From assembly GCA_026706385.1 (NCBI GenBank), contig JAPOYV010000043.1:1-64000 (forward strand): a DNA stretch of 64,000 bases. Direction: 5' to 3'. A program made the translations under genes and the position numbers. Under the pieces are notes generated by a model. The model saw only the letters and a list, made by a program, of their open reading frames with translations. It ran no database searches and was not told the DNA's origin. This stretch comes from Gammaproteobacteria bacterium. GTDB taxonomy: Bacteria > Pseudomonadota > Gammaproteobacteria > Pseudomonadales > Azotimanducaceae. Below are positions 1 to 6,886 of the stretch, piece by piece. How positions within the stretch are numbered: the first letter of the stretch is position 1; every line of letters begins with the position of its first letter.

Positions 1-38
1 GGCGGAAAGCGCGATCAACCGGGGCGCGGATCGGGGAC

Positions 39-140
39 ATGAACCCGGACGACCTAGCTCCGCATCTACCTCCGGGTGCTACAGCGGAGTACGTAGAGCG
101 GCTATGCGGGACGTTCGACTACGACGCGCTACTGGGCTAA
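39..140 (+). CDS. Short ORF or C-terminal end of a truncated gene
   Basis: An ATG at 39 opens a 33-codon frame ending at TAA 138-140, with a protein-like composition rich in D, L, P and E and ending DYDALLG. The same frame stays open back to base 1, so this may be the last part of a gene that starts before the window rather than a separate peptide. I do not recognise a family. It lies at the edge of a decayed stretch. Confidence 0.25.
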   Translation: MNPDDLAPHLPPGATAEYVERLCGTFDYDALLG

Positions 141-1016
141 GAACCTCGAAGCACGCCGACAGGCATGGACGACTTTCGCGGCGGGGGCTCTGCAAGGGCC
201 CATTATGTCGCGGGGCGCGAAGTACGATCCAGCGTCTACTACGCACGCCACCAACACCGAGAGACTAGCCCGAAACTATCGGCCCGAAGGGGGAAGCGTC
301 CGACGAGCGCATTGCCAACGCAGTGCTGGCCGGGAAGGCCGAAACGGGGCTTGCCCGCCAGGGTACGTCGCTGCTAAGCGCTGCTGGCAGGAGGGACAGC
401 GGGGGCCAGTAAGCTAACGTCAGAGGAGCGCAGCGGGGCTCGCGTCCGGCCGACGAAGCGAGTGGGGCAAAGTGACAAGCAAGGAATCCGCCCCAAAAGG
501 CTGCCATCGGGATTGCAAGCCGCGAGCTGGCGGCGAGTCGCGGGAGGCAGGTACCAGGCGATCGAACATGCTCCTCTGCGGCGAGAGGAGAACTTTCGCC
601 AAGCGATTGTCGAAGACGTATGAAGGCCTGCTGTGCTGCTTGCGGACGCAATGCCTGAGCAGCCAACTCCAAGGTTTTGAGGACTTTCGCCTTCGCCGCT
701 TTAAGGGCTGATCGAACTAGCGGGGACTACCACACTACGCGGCTAAGCCCTCGCATGGCGGTTGCGACGCGCTCGTCGGTGTTCCCGGTGGACACGTAGC
801 CGCCTACGCGGACGACATCGGCGTGGGCGTCGGCATCCGCGAACCTGCTCAGATCGGAGAACGGCAACCCCTCGTACCCGCGGACCGCATCGTCGGCAAT
901 GCGGCAATGCGGTCCATCTCGGCCTGTGCCGGCCCGCGTTCACCTCGCCACCGCAGGATCGGAACGTGGGTCGTCGCGCATTGGGCCGTGGTGGTTGTGT
1001 TGCGTCGCCTAAGCAC
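141..1016. other. Decayed intergenic stretch, no intact gene
   Basis: No frame here looks like a complete gene. Short coding-like pieces are visible: a plus-strand run near 580-615 reading RREENFRQAIVEDV before a stop, and a minus-strand run of about 65 codons ending at the stop 727-729 that contains YEGLPFSDLSRFADADAHAD and has no convincing start codon or ribosome site. I read these as remnants of genes lost near the integrase. No tRNA or repeat array was seen. Confidence 0.4.
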
Positions 1017-2198
1017 TCAGTCGCCGGCCAACCGTCCGACGAGTACGAAGTCGCACCAGGCCTGCATCACGGGCCGCCGCTTCTCAACTAGGTCGTCGCG
1101 CGCGTAGGCGGCCACTGTCCTCGAGCCCTCGACGTGGGCCAGCGCGAACTCCGAGAGCAGCTCGTCCACGCCCTCATGGCGCGCCCAGTCCTTGAAGCTC
1201 GAACGGAAGCCGTGGGCCGTCGCGGCCACGTCCGCCCGCGCCAGCGCCTTCGCCACCGTCGACTTGCCAAGCTCCCCGCCCCCGGGGCCGGGGAACGCGA
1301 GGCTGCGGGCGCCGGTCATTCCCCGCGCCTCGTCCAGCACCGCCAGCGCCCCCGTCGACAGCGGCACCTGGTGCGCCCGTCCGCGCTTCATGTGCGCCGC
1401 CGGGACGGTCCAAACCGCCTCGTCCAAGTCGAACTCCTCCCACTCGGCGCGGCGCACCTCCGCCTGCCGCGCCGCCGTCAACACGCCGAACCGGATCGCC
1501 AGCTGCACGATCCTCCCGATCCGCGGATGGCCGTCCACCCGGGCCAGGGCCGACGCCACGTCGGAGAAGTGCAGGGCCCGGTGGTGGCGCACCTCCGCCG
1601 CCTTCGGCAGGGAGCGCATCACCGTCTCGACCGCGGCCCGGCCGCTGCCCGCCGGCTCGCGCAGGTTCTCCACCTCCGCCCACTCCAGAACCGCCGCGAT
1701 CCGTCCCGCCACCATGCGCGCGGTGGCGTGCTTGCCGGCGAGCGCCAGCGGCCGCAGCACGCGCTTGACGTCGGCGCTGGCGACCGCGCCCACGTGCATG
1801 CGTCCAAGCTTCGGGAGCACGTAGGCGGCCATGGAGGCGTTCCAGTCGCGCAGCGACCTCGACCCGTCCCGCCAGGTCTCCGCCTTCTCCGCCCTGGCCG
1901 GCTGCTCGGCCTCGGCGAAGGTGACCGTGCGCGCCCGCCGCGGATCCCCGCCGGTGCGCGCCACGGCGCGGTTGTCGGCCGCGACGCGACGCGCCTCGGC
2001 GAGGGGCACGAGGTCGGCGCTGCCGAGCCCGATGTCGACGCGGCGTCCGTGGACCATGAGGCGCTGGACCCAGGACCGCGCGCCGCCGGCGCGGACGCGC
2101 AGCATGAGCCCGTTGCCGTCGACGTGGCTTCCGGGACCGGCATGGCGCACCATGCGTGCGGAGAGGGCGTTGCGCTTGAGCCTGGGCATGCGCGGCAT
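1017..2198 (-). CDS. Tyrosine recombinase / P4-type integrase
   Basis: The 393-residue product is a site-specific tyrosine recombinase of the P4-type class, with an N-terminal arm-type DNA-binding domain, a core-binding domain and a C-terminal catalytic domain. Counting from the ATG at 2198, the catalytic set is visible: Arg244 (TAARQAEVR), His329 and Arg332 (HGFR), His355 (ALAHVEG) and nucleophile Tyr365 (AAYAR). The length matches the usual 390-420. The frame stays open further upstream, but that part is Arg/Pro-rich shadow sequence, so I chose the ATG at 2198 (MPRMPRLKRN; a second ATG lies at 2189). Such enzymes usually integrate islands at tRNA 3' ends; no tRNA is visible beside it. It could mobilise sequence to its right or be a leftover of an older island. 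Confidence 0.85.
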   Translation of the reverse strand: MPRMPRLKRNALSARMVRHAGPGSHVDGNGLMLRVRAGGARSWVQRLMVHGRRVDIGLGSADLVPLAEARRVAADNRAVARTGGDPRRARTVTFAEAEQPARAEKAETWRDGSRSLRDWNASMAAYVLPKLGRMHVGAVASADVKRVLRPLALAGKHATARMVAGRIAAVLEWAEVENLREPAGSGRAAVETVMRSLPKAAEVRHHRALHFSDVASALARVDGHPRIGRIVQLAIRFGVLTAARQAEVRRAEWEEFDLDEAVWTVPAAHMKRGRAHQVPLSTGALAVLDEARGMTGARSLAFPGPGGGELGKSTVAKALARADVAATAHGFRSSFKDWARHEGVDELLSEFALAHVEGSRTVAAYARDDLVEKRRPVMQAWCDFVLVGRLAGD

Positions 2199-2413
2199 CC
2201 GTTCCGGCGGAGAGGACGCCAAGGCTACGCGAGTTGTGAGTCCACTACAACAAGTCCCACAATATGATCCAGCATCCGCTGGCACGGGATGACGCGGTAA
2301 GGCACCGCTCTGCACCCGTGGATGTGCCTTTATCACGCTGATAACACATGACTTAGTGAGATAACGTCGAGTGCAGGTGGGTGCAGGACGACGCAGGACA
2401 GGCCACCGGGTGA

Positions 2414-2644
2414 TTGAACGCGCGCAAGCACTACCGGCAGCGTCGTCGTCGGGTTCCGCCGGTGGTCCTGGACGGCGCGAGTTCGGGGCTGTGGTTCGAC
2501 GGCTGGAGGGGCCGCGGCCCGCCGCCGGGCCGCTACGCGGACGCGGACCGGTTGCCCGAGGTGGCGGCGCCGCGGACATGGCTGCTGTCGAAGGGCTGGC
2601 GGCGGATCGGGCTGGTGGACCCGGCCGAGGTGCCCGGGAGCTGA
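2414..2644 (+). CDS. Small hypothetical protein beside the integrase
   Basis: A TTG-started 76-residue frame divergent from the integrase. It is very basic at the N-terminus (NARKHYRQRRRR), followed by a Gly/Trp-rich segment (GLWFDGWRGRGPPPGRY) and an acidic end (RIGLVDPAEVPGS). The spacing of charged and hydrophobic residues looks protein-like, but I do not recognise a family. Its place directly upstream of an integrase would suit a small excisionase or recombination helper; that is inference from position only. The start codon is uncertain, since no strong ribosome site precedes it. Confidence 0.35.
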   Translation: MNARKHYRQRRRRVPPVVLDGASSGLWFDGWRGRGPPPGRYADADRLPEVAAPRTWLLSKGWRRIGLVDPAEVPGS

Positions 2645-2694
2645 CCTTCGCGAACTGTTGCGGTGGTCGCCGCGTGAGTGGCAACCGGAGACGG

Positions 2695-2876
2695 CACGCT
2701 TCCGGCAACTGAAAACTGCGAACGCTTCGGGCGACCCGCAAACTGCACACTTCGGGCGGCCAAATAGAGCGCACTTCGGCTGCCCGCCGAGAGGCATCCG
2801 CAGCACGGGCAGTCCGCACAGCTTTGGCGGGTTATCCACGCCTTGCCCATAGTGCCGATCCCTATCTCGATCCAAG
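2695..2876. repeat. Relic of an IS end with multiple internal repeats (IS21-like)
   Basis: On the minus strand there are three imperfect repeats of about 25-27 bases, each beginning cgaag and containing a cagttt or ctattt core, ending near a cagttttcagttgc box at about 2707-2720. Multiple transposase-binding repeats next to an end are typical of IS21-family ends. A second segment (2826-2876, ttatccacgccttgcccat followed by ctcgatccaagg) recurs in similar form at 4607-4660. No istA or istB gene is present here, so these look like leftover termini. Confidence 0.4.
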
Positions 2877-3056
2877 GTGCAGGCGGGGTGGCTAATCCCT
2901 TCGACAACGGCCGCCACCAGCCAGCGCGCGTCAAATCGCCGCCTTCAGGTCTGTCAAGCGACATCGAAAACTGATGGGATGGTCCGCCCCGCTTCATTCG
3001 ACACGGCCTCGGAGGCCAGAATGACGGGGTCTCATCAATCGACAACGGAGCGGACC

Positions 3057-4094
3057 ATGGACAAGGTATCACGAGTCGGGATCGACCTCGCGAAGAAGGT
3101 GTTCCACGTGACTGCGGTGGACGCCGCCGGTGCGGCGGTGGAGCGCAAGCGGCTGCGCCGGGCGGGCCTGCAATCGTACCTGGCGCTGCTGCCGCCGGGA
3201 TGCACGGTGGCGATGGAGGCCTGCGGCGGCGCGCACCACTGGGCGCGTCTTGCGGCGCGCCTCGGCCACCGCGCGGTTCTGATGAACCCGCAGTTCGTGG
3301 CCCCGTACGTGAAGTCGAACAAGAACGACGTCAACGACGCCGACGGGATCGCGGAGGCGTCCGCACGGCCGGGGATGCGGTTCGCGCCGGCGAAGGCGGC
3401 GGCGCAGGAGCACGTCCAGCAGGTGCACCGCGCGCGGCAGATGGCGGTGCGCAACCGCACGGCCCAAGGCAACCGGATCCACGGCTTTCTGCTGGAGTAC
3501 GGCATCGAGTCGCCGCGCGGCAAGGGGGCCTTGCTGCGCCGGCTGGCTGAGGTTCTGGAGGACGCGGAAAACGAGTTGCCGGTCGAAGGCCGCGCGCTGC
3601 TGCGGGAACTGGGCGACGAGTTCCGGCGCCTGGACGAACGGGTGGCGATGTTCGATGCGCAGCTCGCGGGCTTGGCGCAGCGGATGCCGGCGTGCCGGCG
3701 GCTGCTGGAGATCCCGGGGATCGGCGTGCTGACCGCGACGGCGTTGGTGGCGGCCTTCGGCGACGCCGGGGAGTTCCGCAACGGCCGGGAGATGGCGGCG
3801 TGGCTCGGGCTGGTGCCGCGGCAGCGCTCGACGGGCGGACGGCCGACGCTGCTCGGCATCAGCAAGCGCGGCGACCGGTACCTGCGGACGCTGCTGATCC
3901 ACGGCGCACGGGCCGCGCTGCGCACTGCGCCGCGGCATGCCGACCGGCGCAGCCGGTGGACGGTGGCGACACGGGACCGGCGGGGCGGGAACGTCGCGGC
4001 GGTGGCGCTGGCGAACAAGAACGCGCGCACCGCGTGGGCGGTGCTGGCCCGGGGAGCCGCGTTCGACGCCGACCACGCCGGGAGGGCCGCGTGA
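3057..4094 (+). CDS. IS110/IS1111-family transposase
   Basis: The 345-residue protein is a DEDD transposase of the IS110 family. The N-terminal RuvC-like domain shows Asp10 (VGIDLAKK), Glu54 (VAMEACGG) and the Asp91/Asp94 pair (KNDVNDADG). The C-terminal transposase domain has the helix-hairpin-helix signature LLEIPGIGVLTATAL and the Ser-containing segment STGGRPTLLGISKRGD. Length and motif order are those of full-length family members. The ATG at 3057 directly precedes MDKVSRVGID; an in-frame extension to 2877 would run out through the left inverted repeat and is not coding. The long 3' untranslated part of the element is likely to encode its guide RNA. Confidence 0.92.
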   Translation: MDKVSRVGIDLAKKVFHVTAVDAAGAAVERKRLRRAGLQSYLALLPPGCTVAMEACGGAHHWARLAARLGHRAVLMNPQFVAPYVKSNKNDVNDADGIAEASARPGMRFAPAKAAAQEHVQQVHRARQMAVRNRTAQGNRIHGFLLEYGIESPRGKGALLRRLAEVLEDAENELPVEGRALLRELGDEFRRLDERVAMFDAQLAGLAQRMPACRRLLEIPGIGVLTATALVAAFGDAGEFRNGREMAAWLGLVPRQRSTGGRPTLLGISKRGDRYLRTLLIHGARAALRTAPRHADRRSRWTVATRDRRGGNVAAVALANKNARTAWAVLARGAAFDADHAGRAA

Positions 4095-4497
4095 ACCTCG
4101 GGCCGGGGACGTCATTGGCGGCGCCCTGTCAAGCCGCTCGCGCGGCTTCTCCGCTTCGCTGCGACCCTGCGGGTGACACGGCGCCGCCAATGACGAGGAG
4201 GTTGTCGATGGCCGGAAGCGAGCTTCCGGCCATCACTGGCCCGGCTCGGTAGAGCGGGGCATGCGCCAAGGCGGCCAAGGTCGCCGAAGTTGCACTGGGT
4301 GAGCCGAAGTGATGGCGGTACAGGTCGGACCGACACGCCGGGAGCCTGCAGTGGGTCTGGGTCTTCGAGACCGCAAAACTGATGAGGCGGGCGTGGGCGG
4401 AGTTCATCAGGGCCGGGGAGCCGACCGCTCCCGACGAGAGGCCGAATGTATGCCTGCAACCGAATCTACCGCATCGCGGAATCTCACTCGTTGCAAT
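4095..4497 (+). ncRNA. Candidate bridge RNA / seekRNA of the IS1111-type element
   Basis: This roughly 400-base stretch between the transposase stop and the right inverted repeat has no convincing ORF but strong symmetry. A 15-bp perfect inverted repeat (gtcattggcggcgcc, 4111-4125, paired with 4180-4194) encloses a smaller stem (aagccg/cggctt, 4131-4148). It is followed by a 12-bp perfect stem with a cgag tetraloop at 4207-4234. In the IS110 family a structured RNA from a non-coding end guides donor and target recognition, and in the IS1111 subgroup it lies 3' of the transposase. Position and structure fit; the guide loops themselves were not assigned. Confidence 0.55.
4207..4234 (+). repeat. 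Perfect 12-bp hairpin with cgag tetraloop
   Basis: The sequence gatggccggaag, then cgag, then the exact reverse complement forms a very stable hairpin inside the 3' non-coding part of the IS1111-type element. No T-run follows, so it is not a classical terminator. It is more likely a stem of the guide RNA. Confidence 0.6.
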
Positions 4498-4525
4498 GCG
4501 GGGCGGACCATGTATGACCCGGTGG

Positions 4526-4660
4526 CGACACTGAAAACTGACCCCCCTGCGGGTCGTGTCGTTGACGGGTATTACGCGGGCCGGCGTCGGCGCGTGGCAC
4601 GGCGCGGGCGGGGTTGTCCACGCCTTGTCCATGGCGCCGTTCCTCTTCGATCCAAGAGGC
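4526..4660. repeat. Second copy of the IS-end relic
   Basis: It contains cgacactgaaaactga (4526-4541) and, 65 bases on, a segment at 4607-4660 (ttgtccacgccttgtccat, then ttcgatccaag) that closely parallels 2826-2876 in the same orientation. The two copies flank the IS1111-type element on either side, about 1.78 kb apart. I read it as a degenerate terminus of the same kind of IS21-like element as at 2695-2876. Confidence 0.35.
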
Positions 4661-4909
4661 GCGGTGGACAATGGGTGGGCAACCCCAGGTCGACGTCGGC
4701 CCGTGGAACGTCCGGTCACGGTCGAGCATGGGTGCCGTCTCGCCGACTGTCCCGCCATCCGCCAAGGAAAAGGGCGATGTTCTGCTACGTCGAGCGAACC
4801 GTTCTTTCCCACGGACTACGAAGTCGGCACCGTGCCACAGATGTCTGAGCAGGAACGGACAACGGCGCGCTGCTCCACCTCGCGGGTGCTCGTGGGTTCG
4901 ATGGGTGGC
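4661..4909. other. Intergenic, nothing recognised
   Basis: About 250 bases between the IS-end relic and the stop codon of the amidotransferase gene. I see no ORF with protein-like composition, no clear hairpin followed by T residues and no recognisable repeat. Confidence 0.4.
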
Positions 4910-5647
4910 TCAGTGCGTCCGGTCACGTGGCCCGATCCCGTTGCCCGCCAGCCACTCCGCAAGGATCCGGCCGCCGCTGGCCGTGGCATTCGCCGCGAAG
5001 CGGCGGGCGTCGTCGCGCAGTTCGTCGACACCGATCCCGCTGTGGTCGAGTTCGTGGATGTGGCCGACGAGCCAGTGCTCGAGGTGGGCCGCCGAGACCT
5101 CGATGTGGAACTGCAGCGCCAGGGTGTGGTCTGCGGCCGCGAACGCCTGGTTGGGGCACGCCGCCGTCGATGCCAAACCCTCGGCACCCGGCGGCAGGTC
5201 GAAGGTCTCGCCGTGCCAGTGCAAAACCGGGGTGGTCAGATGCCTCAGCGGGCCGGCCTGGGCTCGCGTCGTCAAGTCAAGGGACTGCCAGCCGATCTCC
5301 GGGGCCACCATGGGGACGATGCGCGCGGCCATGGCACGGGCGATCAGTTGCGCACCCAGACAGATGCCCAGGGTCGGCAGCCGACCATCGATCCGGTGAC
5401 GAATCGCCTCGATCTCGTCCCGGAGGAAGGGGAACCGGTCCGCGTCGTTCACGCTGATCGGTCCGCCCATGACGATGAGGACTTCGGCATCGCGCGCAGC
5501 CGCGACGCCATCACTTGGCGGGTCGAGGTAGTCGAAGGCGAGTCCCAGTCGGTCCAGTTCGTTCGCCAGCGTGCCGAGGCCCTCGAAACACAGGTGGCGG
5601 ATCACCTGCACCGGCGCTGGCGGGTCGTTCACGGGTCGTCGGGGCAC
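4910..5647 (-). CDS. Class I glutamine amidotransferase domain protein
   Basis: A 245-residue stand-alone class I glutamine amidotransferase (GMP-synthase-like GATase1 fold). The nucleophile Cys96 lies in the elbow GICLGAQ, and the His-Glu pair follows as His181 and Glu183 in LQFHIEVSAAHLEHW; an oxyanion-type MGGPISV segment is near residue 60. Such proteins release ammonia from glutamine or act on gamma-glutamyl compounds; the acceptor cannot be told from sequence. The annotated start (5647) lies 10 bases from the ATG of the divergent glutathione S-transferase gene. That leaves no room for two promoters, so one of the starts is probably further inside, for example a GTG near VQVIRHL. The neighbour hints at glutathione-related chemistry, which is inference. 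Confidence 0.85.
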   Translation of the reverse strand: MPRRPVNDPPAPVQVIRHLCFEGLGTLANELDRLGLAFDYLDPPSDGVAAARDAEVLIVMGGPISVNDADRFPFLRDEIEAIRHRIDGRLPTLGICLGAQLIARAMAARIVPMVAPEIGWQSLDLTTRAQAGPLRHLTTPVLHWHGETFDLPPGAEGLASTAACPNQAFAAADHTLALQFHIEVSAAHLEHWLVGHIHELDHSGIGVDELRDDARRFAANATASGGRILAEWLAGNGIGPRDRTH

Positions 5648-5657
5648 CTGCCGTAAT

Positions 5658-6806
5658 ATGCCCGATCCTTACGTGCTCGAGGTACCGCGTTTGAACCCCA
5701 TCATCCTGTACGGCTCTCCGATGTCGCTCTACACCGGACGGGCGCGCAGCTACCTGATCAAGGCCGGCCTTGCGTATCGCGAAGTGCCGCCCACGTCGTC
5801 CCACTTCCTGGACACCGTGTTGCCGAAGGCCGGCGGCCGTCGCAGCCTGCCGACGATCGAACTGCCGGACGGCACGGTGATCCGCGACGGCGTGGCAATC
5901 GTTGATCATTTCGAGGCGGCACGGGGACATCCGTCGTCGCCGACCTCGCCGAAGCAGCGCATCGTCAGCCGCCTCTTCGATGCCATCGGCGCCGAGGGCC
6001 TGCTGCGCCCGGCGATGCACTACCGCTGGAACTTCGATGCCGAGAACTTCGAGTTCCTTCGCTTCCACTTCAAGACGGTGTTCCCCGAGGGCCGCGTACC
6101 CGCTGCGGACGACCGCATGCAGTTCATCCGCGACGTCGTCAATCCGTCGTGGGGCCTTTGGCCCGAGGCCATCGAGACGATCGAGGCGTTGTATACCCAA
6201 CTGCTGGACAAGCTGAACGCCCACTTCGCCCAGCATCCCTACCTGCTCGGTGGCCGCCCGTCGGTCGGCGATTTCGGCATGATGGCGCCGTTGTACGGGC
6301 ACCTCGGCCGGGATCCGGCACCCCGCCTCGTGATGCAGACGCGAGCGGTTCGGGTCTTCCGATGGGTCGAGCGCATGAACCGCCCGGAACCCGACATCGG
6401 CGAATTCGACGACTACGGCGACGCCTTTCTGGCGAACGACGAGATTCCGGCCACGCTCGTCGCCGTGCTCAAGCACCTCGCCATCGACTACGTTCCCGAG
6501 ACCCGCGCGGCGTGCGCGTGCATCAATGCATGGCTCGCCGAGCAGGACGACCTTCCGGAGGGAACCACGGCGGCCCGCGGCGTCGGCGACGCGACCTTCG
6601 ACCTCGAGGGCATCCCCGTCACCGCGATGGCGCAGCCGTTCCGCTTCCATGTGCTGAAGCGCGTCCAGGACGAGTTCGAAGCGTTGGCCGAACCCGAGCG
6701 CAGCGACGTGGCCGCGCTGCTCGACGCGTGCGACATGACCGCCGTCCTGGACTTGAAGCTGACTCGCGGCATCGGCCGCGCCAACAACCTCGAGGTGTGG
6801 CTCTAG
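5658..6806 (+). CDS. Glutathione S-transferase family protein
   Basis: A 382-residue protein with an N-terminal thioredoxin-like domain of the GST type (IILYGSPMSLYTGRARSYL, then SLPTIELPDGTVIRDGVAIVDHFE with the cis-Pro and the glutathione-contacting Asp/Ser region). An all-helical C-terminal domain follows, containing HPYLLGGRPSVGDFGMMAPLYGHL, the typical N-capping GxxxxxxD motif. It is longer than common GSTs (200-250), with about 120 extra C-terminal residues of unknown role. ATG 5658 is used here; TTG at 5691, just before NPIILYGSP, is an alternative that would leave a more normal divergent promoter gap. It is divergent from the amidotransferase and convergent with the sulfatase gene. 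Confidence 0.88.
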   Translation: MPDPYVLEVPRLNPIILYGSPMSLYTGRARSYLIKAGLAYREVPPTSSHFLDTVLPKAGGRRSLPTIELPDGTVIRDGVAIVDHFEAARGHPSSPTSPKQRIVSRLFDAIGAEGLLRPAMHYRWNFDAENFEFLRFHFKTVFPEGRVPAADDRMQFIRDVVNPSWGLWPEAIETIEALYTQLLDKLNAHFAQHPYLLGGRPSVGDFGMMAPLYGHLGRDPAPRLVMQTRAVRVFRWVERMNRPEPDIGEFDDYGDAFLANDEIPATLVAVLKHLAIDYVPETRAACACINAWLAEQDDLPEGTTAARGVGDATFDLEGIPVTAMAQPFRFHVLKRVQDEFEALAEPERSDVAALLDACDMTAVLDLKLTRGIGRANNLEVWL

Positions 6807-6807
6807 G

Positions 6808-6847
6808 CGCGTCCCAAGGACGCGATCGAGAACGCTGCGCGTTCTCG
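6808..6847. terminator. Double hairpin between convergent genes
   Basis: Two perfect stems lie back to back between the GST stop and the sulfatase stop: cgcgtcc-caa-ggacgcg (6808-6824) and cgagaacg-ctgcg-cgttctcg (6827-6847). No T-run follows on either strand. Position between two converging genes supports a bidirectional terminator or transcript-end stabiliser. Confidence 0.45.
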
Positions 6848-6886
6848 CGCCGAGCCAGCAATGGCTTCCGGGGGTTCCGCGACCCC

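Larger units (their letters stand above)
2979..4511 (+). mobile_element. IS110-family insertion sequence, IS1111-type
   Basis: A complete element of about 1.53 kb. Perfect 14-bp inverted repeats (atggtccgccccgc at 2979-2992 and its reverse complement at 4498-4511) enclose one intact DEDD transposase gene at 3057-4094. Only about 78 bases lie upstream of the gene and about 400 downstream, the arrangement of the IS1111 subgroup, where subterminal inverted repeats lie a few bases inside the true ends. A near-identical 16-base sequence occurs just outside both repeats (2959-2974 and 4526-4541, 14 of 16 identical), so the element sits in or beside a repeated target. The transposase frame is intact. 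Confidence 0.85.

Noticed and set aside
265-672. 135-residue minus-strand ORF
   Set aside because: Composition and lack of start signals mark it as chance open frame.
2200-2400. tRNA-based attachment site upstream of the integrase
   Set aside because: No cloverleaf or T-arm-like sequence could be recognised there.
1017-2819. 600-residue integrase with a long N-terminal extension
   Set aside because: The first about 207 codons are Arg/Pro/Ser-rich shadow; family length and motifs start at 2198.
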